From assembly GCA_010015655.1 (NCBI GenBank), contig ML976668.1, forward strand, positions 497,861-561,860: a DNA stretch of 64,000 bases. The letters run 5' to 3'. Below, piece after piece: positions 57,437-64,000 of the stretch. The notes beneath the pieces are model-generated. The model was given only the letters and a program-made list of their open reading frames with translations. It was not told where the DNA came from and made no database searches. Numbering within the stretch: position 1 is the stretch's first letter; every line of letters begins with the position of its first letter. Position numbers and translations under genes: made by a program. The DNA comes from Bimuria novae-zelandiae CBS 107.79. Its lineage: Eukaryota > Ascomycota > Dothideomycetes > Pleosporales > Didymosphaeriaceae.

Positions 57437-60400
57437 CAAGCAGTCTGAGAGGTGCGTACACGAAGAGATGGAGGTGAACGTGTCCTGTTGGACCGGTTGA
57501 GAGCTCGCCAAAACGCAGAAGAGGACCCGAGTGGAAGCGCCGCGTCATGCGAGCTTTCACAGAGTCGAGTCGCGGAGAGAAGCCTGAGGGGCGGCCTAGT
57601 ATCGGACTGCTTTGTACGATTGGGACGCACGCATACACGTGGAGTTCGGCGTTTGCGTTTGAGCACGCGGTGGTGTCTGGTTTAAGGGAGATACACACGG
57701 GTGGAGATTGAGTTTCGCCATGTATTTTTGACAGAGGTGCGATGTATGCTATCAGGAACTTCATGCACAGAAGATCATACCAATGAGATGCGTCTGGCAC
57801 GTTCATGTGTTTACTCCACCGGAGGGCGTGAGCGGATTGTTCCGTAGCTAGATTCTCAGGGCTTAAGTTTCGATTAGTTCAGCACACGAGTCTTCAACAA
57901 GTGAGGCGCCAAATCAACCCTCTTCACGTGCATAATCGGGTTGAGGTGTGGTGGATAGAGTTGGCCGAATCGTCCCTCACACGGTTCGTTGGAGGGTCGA
58001 CTTGATGGCGAAGCGTGGATGATTTTGAGCCTCTGTTCAGCTCGTTTCATCCAGGATGGGGTACCTAGGTATTCACTTCCACAGGTGGCTAGATGGTCAT
58101 CACGAACTTGAAGTAGGTGCTCGAAAGTTTGGCTATGGAAAACGGGAAGAGGGAGGGCTGGGGGGAGAGATGCTCAGGACGACGAAATAAGGCAGGCCTG
58201 TTTGAGAAGGGGAGGATCGTTTTTGACAAGGGAGCGTGTGAGAGTGAACGTGTGAACTGCCTGGGCAGCTTCTGATCTCGTGAGAGTAAAGGTAAATGCT
58301 TTGGGCAGGGAGCTGTGGGCTTTATACTGGCTGCTACAAAACGCAAAACGATAAACGTTTTTAAGCCGGTATCAACGTTGAAGAAGTGATAGGTAAGCGA
58401 CGGCGACTGAGCTCTCTACGTTGAGATATACTATTGGTGGTATATGCCCCGGTAGCGTTTGGATTCGGACGATTTCGTGGGAGATGCTCGCCAGTCACGT
58501 CTTCAGAACCGCCTTCGCCTACCTTGCCGCCCTTCAAGTGGACCGATAAACACGGGCGGTGGTTCTATCAGAATGGAAGTAATTCTCTCTAGTGCAGTGG
58601 TCGTGGGGCCAGGAGGAGTACGTGGGTGTGATTTGGCAGAGGCAAGAGAAGTATCGGGATGGAGAAGAGTGGTTGGGATTCTTGGAATGAGGGAAGAGAT
58701 ATCTGTCTTGGATTCGACTGATTGACTTCAGACTTCATCGATGGATGTGTGCTCCTCCGGTATATCCTCACAGCCTTCCCTTCAAACATGCTAGACACCG
58801 CTTGTGACTCCGATATGGTAAGTTAGCGCTGGTTCCCTCATCTGAAGAAGTGATGCGTCTGTTGGTGCCTGGACGCTTCCAGCCGCCCTATAGTGGAGCT
58901 TCTGCTGCTCGACGCTCGAACTGTCAACAGCAGGCACGCGCATTCGTCTCAACGATGTTTGGTGCCTCCATTGTACTCTAGGTCACGCCGTACGTGGTTC
59001 ATATTGTATGTCGCATGGTTTGTTGAGATTGTTGAAGACGATTAAGGAAGCTGCTCGGTGGCACCCACAACACCGTCGCGCATAAACCAACCATATCCAG
59101 GATGGCATACGCAGTTGCATCAGAAAAACAAAGCTTGCAGAATACTTGGGAAGTACAAAGCTTCACATGTACGTGTGGATCACTGCTCCGCCGCATTCGC
59201 TCGCTACAGCAAGCCGATCCGAGGTGTCGTTTCTCGCTCACATGCATTCAATTTTAGAACTGGTCATCTCGCTTGCTCGTGAAAGGCTTTATCAAATGAA
59301 AATAGAAATGGGCCTTTCGAGACCTCTTCTCTTTCAAGCAGGAGATCGTCAAGAGACGTCTTTGTCGCCGTCAAAGACACCCCTTGACAAAGACCTTCGA
59401 CAAAGAGCACACCACCAAAGCGCGGCCTCCCACCATTAAGCCCTTTCAAGACCAATACAGCCACACCTCACGTGTCGCAACTCTTGAAACGGCCGTGCTT
59501 CCCATCCTCGGACGGAGATGAGGCTGCGGACATGCACGAGGCGCATCGGAGGACGCCTGACCACTCAGGGCGAAGCATGGGCATGACGTGCTTTCGGCGA
59601 GGTTATGCGCAAATTAATTGTAATGTAGTATTAGGATCTGAAAGTCGGAAATACGATGGGCGTGTGTGCGCCTTCGAGTGTGCAAGGTGAGGTGGTAAAG
59701 GTGGGTTAAGGTAGGTGCATTGGAGCCTTTAGAGAGGCTATTGTGTAGGGAGTGGGCAGTGGTGATCGCTGCGCGACGAGAAAGACGAGACATGTGAAAT
59801 TTAGCCTACTTGTGAGGTGTGAGGTGGACTATGTGTAAATTGTGTGGGTCAGAGTCATTGTGATGGTGTTTGGTCGTTGCGACATAATTAATCTTGAAGT
59901 CAATCCTCTGAGAGATTTCATATGTTCAGTTCAGAACGAAACGCTCACCATCATGCCGAACCAACATGGCATGCAGAAGCTGGGGGCCGCACGCTCTGCT
60001 CCGGTTTTCCGCGTGAATTACACTCGCGCAAAATTGTTGAGTGTCCTTCCTGGAGTAGTATACAAGTTGATGGAGCAAGCACACGCAATACTGTCGTGGA
60101 GCAAAAGGCTTACATTCTGCTCCTTCCGAGTAGAATATTCTTAACCGCCACAAATACTCCTAGTGTAACCGCACTCGCACAGTCTAGCAGGACTACACAT
60201 TCCACTTCTGCGAGGCCGTGTAATCCTACTGTCACCAGCTGACCTCCCGGAAGCGCACACTCGGCTCTTGCGAAGGCCACACTGGTCGAAAATAATCTGT
60301 TGCTCACACACTCGAAGCGAGGGTAGAACAGAATGACGCCTGTCAGAAGCCACTCGTCCAGCTGTCAGTTGGCTCAGATCTACTGGCGATACTCTCTTCC

Positions 60401-62363
60401 ATGTGACATACGTATTCCAGATGCGGAAGTTGGCACATGTAGTAGATTTCACTGGTGTGACGATGCGGCCCCAGGCGCATACGTTCTGGAGTACTGTGTG
60501 GACATCTGCCAAGGAAAAAAAAAGAAAAAAAAATACCGTCACAACTCTGTAAGAGCGGGTACGGTGTGCCGAATCTTACCGTGCGCCGTCAACGACGTGA
60601 GAGTCTTGACCGCAAGATGTTTGCGCATGATGTTTTCATATGCCGATGGAAATGGCATGGTCGGCGATCTCAAGATTGGTCAAGACGGTTCACCCAGGCA
60701 CGCGGAACTAACGGCAGCCAGTTCCACCGATCTCCATTCCGCGCGGCACATGGCAACGCGGTGACCAAGATGATGGCTACCCCGCTTGTGGTGTTTCTCA
60801 CGTTTTCTAGCGCCGTGTGTGGGCAAAGGCTGAAGGTCTCAGTTAGGAGCTTCGGCGCGACGCATGTGCGGCGAAAAAGACCGACTTTTCGCATTTCGTC
60901 AGCTCAACGACATTTCATAGTCGGCCAAGCGCAGCGGTGTGAGGGTCGAGGTCCAGAATGCAGTGGGGTCTATCTACACAATCGCTATCGATAAGTGGAT
61001 GGGTGAATGGGTGAATGGATCAGAGTTTTTATCGCGCGCTGCAGCAGGGCTGCATACCAAGTGCAGATGCCCAGTAGGAATTCTACGCGCCTGCAGACGA
61101 CCCGCAATTCATCTCAGGTGCATACGTTGGGCTCTCGATGACGGCGTCGATGACAGCGTTGCGACGAGTGGGACAGCGCTGCGGACCCGAGGGCTACACA
61201 CTGTACGAGTAACGAAACGCAACGTAAGACGGACCGCACGAAGCCAGCCGGAAGACCAGCGCAGGTGGCCCAACGTCCAGCACAGGCGGTGTTGGGTTGG
61301 TGCGAGGGGTGATGGCGAGACAACAGAGCGTCTGGGCAAACAGCAAAACATGTTTCCTTCGTCGCCAGAGCACACTCCACGTGTCCCAGGGGATGCCTGG
61401 CAGTGTGGCGTTTGTCGTGGAGTGCCCCGTCGTTTGCGACTCGCTGCTTGTGGCTTGCTGTTCCTGTCTGTGCCAAAACCTTGACCTCGTTTTGCCCCTG
61501 GCGACTCCGGCAGCTAAGCCACTGTGCCTGGCGATCACGCAGGGGCTGGCTTCCCATTGGCTGTGTACCTGTCGGACGAAGAGCGCCTAGCTGCAAGCGG
61601 GTGTGTGAAACTCGCCGTCAGCGCGCAAATTGTGTGGTCTCTACCCAAATTAAGCTGCTCGATGAGACGCACATGCGGATGGCGGAGATGGCAGCGGAAT
61701 GGATCGACCGCTATGGACGGCGTGCAGCAGACGCGCGAGAAGAGGTCTCAGAAAGTAGGTGTCCATGGCGCAACGAGGAGGGCGATGCTGGCCGACACGA
61801 CAGCGCAACCAACTCGCAGCCGCACAGCGTCCCCTCGCTTCGGCCAACCGTAAAAAAAGACACACGGACAGGGGCCCCGGACTCCCCAAGCCAATTGCCA
61901 GCTGCAATGCCTCGCGGCTGTTCGTGGCGTCGACCCGTGCAACCCCTGTTTGTTAGCGCTCAAAGACGCCGTCCCAGGCCAGCTCTGCGCCGCCTTGGTC
62001 CCATTGTCCGGGTTTCTTTTACTCCCCATCTCACCCACTTTCCCCGTCAATCTTTAAAAGACGCTCGCAGTCCTCCTCCTGTCCACTCTCTACAGGCTTG
62101 AGGTCTTGCATTTGTCCATTCCATTCCCTTCCCACATTCATTGTGAACTTCCGAGATCTAGCATCTCACACAGTCTTTCCTTGCACCGTCTTCGATACCC
62201 AGTCACAGACTACCACACCGCAGAATCACCTGCACCGGACAGACAGATCTTGAATCATCATCACTATTCGGATTGCTAGTCGATCCCTAACACTCCCTGG
62301 AGAACCTATCCAACATTCTAACAAATCACACCGCTATCCAGCAACCACAACAACGAAGTCAAA
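57437..62363. other. Gene-poor stretch of nearly 5 kb
   Basis: Many overlapping open frames (up to 232 codons, 61403-62101 plus) exist, but none has a recognisable domain or exon logic. It includes the TF 3' flank, A-rich runs near 60515-60530, and a pyrimidine-rich leader (62020-62360) before the secreted protein. It could hold long non-coding transcripts or a large regulatory region. Confidence 0.5.
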
Positions 62364-63245
62364 ATGAAGTCCGCTATCATTGTTTCCGCTTTGTTCGCCT
62401 CCCTGGCTCTCGCTGCTCCTGTAAACAAGCGCGCCTATGCCACTAAGACCAACACTGTCGTCGAGACTGTCGTTGTCTACACCACTGTCTGGGACAGCCC
62501 GGAGCCTACCGCAGCTCCCGCTCCCACCTCTTCTCCCGCCCTCTTCTTCGAGAAGCCCTCCAGCTCCGCCGCAGCCGTCACTGAGGCTCTCTCCTCCGCT
62601 GCGCCAGCTCCCGTGGTCCCCAGCTCTTCTTACGTGGCCGTGGTCCCTTCGCCTACGCCCGAGGCTCCGTCAAGCACTCCCGAGCCCGTAGTTGAGACTC
62701 CTGCGCCTACGCCTACCCCGGAGCCCGTAACTCCCAGCCCGGAGCCTACTCCCTCACCCGAACCTACTCCCTCGCCCGAGCCTACTCCTTCCCCAGTCCC
62801 GTCTCCTGAGCCTGTGCCCGAGCCTGTTCCTTCATCCGCTGCTCCCGCTGAACCCGCGCCAACCCAGCTTTCTAGCGGAAGCAGCAGCGGCGGCCAGGAA
62901 TACGCTGGATCCCTCACCATGAACTACTACGGTGGAGGCCTCGGCGCTTGCGGTAAGCCCATTGCCGACACCGAGATGGTCGCTGCCCTCGCCATCGATG
63001 GCTTCGGTGCCTCTACCTACGACACTGCCACTGGCAACCCCACCAACAAATGGTGCAACCAGAAGATCCGTATTAGCTACAACGGCAAGACCGCCGATGC
63101 CACCATCATGGACCGCTGCGCCGGCTGCACTGGCGCGGGCGGCCTCGATGCCACTCCCGCTCTCTGGGAGGCCCTCACCGGCGGCATCGGTGGCGCCTCT
63201 GGCGACCGCCTCGAGTCCGGCATGACCTTCACCCTGATCAACTAA
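62364..63245 (+). CDS. Secreted expansin-like protein (RlpA-like double-psi beta-barrel)
   Basis: Single exon, 293 aa. Residues 1-18 are a signal peptide (MKSAIIVSALFASLALAA), followed by a kexin-type VNKR site. A long Pro/Ser/Thr-rich linker (about 45-175) holds SPEPTP repeats. The C-terminal 115 residues form a double-psi beta-barrel: MNYYGGGLGACGKPI, NPTNKWCNQKIRISYNGK, ADATIMDRCAGCTG and an ESGMTFTLIN end. The Asp of MDRC is the expansin/RlpA-type active-site position. Likely secreted and wall-bound, perhaps loosening polysaccharide or acting in host contact. The start has a strong AAAATG context. No internal intron. Confidence 0.92.
   Translation: MKSAIIVSALFASLALAAPVNKRAYATKTNTVVETVVVYTTVWDSPEPTAAPAPTSSPALFFEKPSSSAAAVTEALSSAAPAPVVPSSSYVAVVPSPTPEAPSSTPEPVVETPAPTPTPEPVTPSPEPTPSPEPTPSPEPTPSPVPSPEPVPEPVPSSAAPAEPAPTQLSSGSSSGGQEYAGSLTMNYYGGGLGACGKPIADTEMVAALAIDGFGASTYDTATGNPTNKWCNQKIRISYNGKTADATIMDRCAGCTGAGGLDATPALWEALTGGIGGASGDRLESGMTFTLIN
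62733..62790 (+). repeat. 18-bp tandem repeat encoding SPEPTP
   Basis: Three to four units of about 18 bp lie inside the secreted protein's linker, each encoding SPEPTP. Length variation between strains is likely. Confidence 0.75.
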
Positions 63246-64000
63246 GTACTGCAATCCCCTCTTCATAAGAAGACTCCACCACCAACCAATCCTGCCGCCT
63301 CTTACGTGCAGCGCTTCGACCATATACCCACTTTTCGCAACCACAGTATTGCTAGCGCCGGCAGGATCAGCGCTGTTTCACGACTTACGACAATACCAAC
63401 AAGCGGATCAAGGGAGTCTGATTTGGAAAGATACCTTTTGAAGAACATGTACTTATCTTTGACCTTCTCTGTCGCTCACTTACCTGCTTTTGGCTGCGCT
63501 TCTTCTTTCTCTTCGCCTTTGTATACCACTTTAGGGACTGGGGTTGGCACTCTGGTATAGCTACGGGGCTGAGGCCCGCGTCACGTAGCCCGTGACTGAA
63601 AAATATACATGCGTCGCGCATTCACACACAACATCGTTTGCTATGTTCGTGACTGTCCCATGCCATTGACGATGCGCGCGCATTCGAACGTGTCGACTCA
63701 TATTGTCGCGGTACAGCTTGCACAACAGATAGCGCTCACCACTACCCCTTTTTGCAATGAACCTCCTGATACAAGCAACGTATATTCGTCCACGAAGTGG
63801 CCACACTCCGAGTGACTTCTTCGCAAGCACACTCTTCTTCTGACGCATGCACGCACACTCTCGCACTGCCCCCTTTTTTTTTCCTTCCGTTACCACCAGG
63901 GTCTAACTGCCACTCGCCACGCGCTTCCTCACATACCCACCACAACGCAAAATTCTTCACAGACGTTGCCACACCAAACCCCCGAAACCCGCAAAGTTCC
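63246..64000. other. 3' flank of the secreted protein, right window edge
   Basis: No gene was recognised. A run of t at 63875-63883 and short open frames only. A gene may start beyond the edge. Confidence 0.5.

Noticed and set aside
61403..62101. 232-codon plus-strand frame in the gene-poor stretch
   Set aside because: Arg/Cys/Trp-rich, overlapped by open frames on both strands, with no domain or splice logic.
1..64000. tRNA and rRNA genes
   Set aside because: Looked for T-loop-like GGTTCRAnYCC with a paired acceptor stem. No candidate held up by eye, though a tRNA scan could still find one.

Overview
This window reads as nuclear DNA of a filamentous ascomycete (Pezizomycotina), probably a dothideomycete (the class is inference). 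Protein-coding genes carry 0-4 short introns, mostly 41-165 bp, with GTRNGY donors, CTNAY branch sites and CAG/TAG acceptors. There is a Zn2Cys6 regulator, a kelch/transmembrane protein, a NCBP3-like protein and a secreted double-psi beta-barrel protein. Repeats have decayed into TA-rich, stop-filled sequence, the pattern expected of repeat-induced point mutation (RIP). No rRNA, tRNA or CRISPR was recognised.

Positions 1-9250 are transposon-rich. They hold the 5' end of a decayed, minus-strand, probably copia-like retroelement (1-2462), a Tc1/mariner element with terminal inverted repeats (TIRs) and TA target duplications (3508-5249), a Fot1/pogo element with 83-bp TIRs (5802-7591), and a 128-bp hAT-type MITE with an 8-bp duplication (8732-8859). 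The first two DNA elements sit inside host reading frames that are in frame on both sides of the insertion. The MITE sits exactly on a 3' splice site, which its target duplication has copied.

Positions 11621-24100 hold a 1182-aa disordered protein, a dead proline-iminopeptidase-like gene and a tandem family of five BTB/POZ-like paralogues, all on the minus strand. They share a short first exon ending near a KRK(F/Y) motif and a phase-2 intron. Copies 1, 3 and 5 are broken; copies 2 and 4 look intact. A more distant BTB-like gene at 44362-45811 is also dead, with three in-frame stops.

The rest is mostly housekeeping. VTC1 (polyphosphate polymerase subunit) and a Tctex1 dynein light chain diverge from a promoter with a CACGTG site. 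These are followed by MET6 methionine synthase, three short-chain dehydrogenases (SDRs), a kelch-propeller membrane protein, a NCBP3-like RNA-binding protein, an ALDH/SSADH that diverges from one SDR, a small basic conserved protein, a Sec14/RhoGAP protein (Ecm25-like), chorismate synthase (ARO2), a NirA-like Zn2Cys6 transcription factor, and a secreted expansin-like protein after a nearly 5-kb gene-poor stretch.

Gene models were built by hand from reading frames and splice signals. Exon lengths were checked for frame consistency, but no database search was possible.
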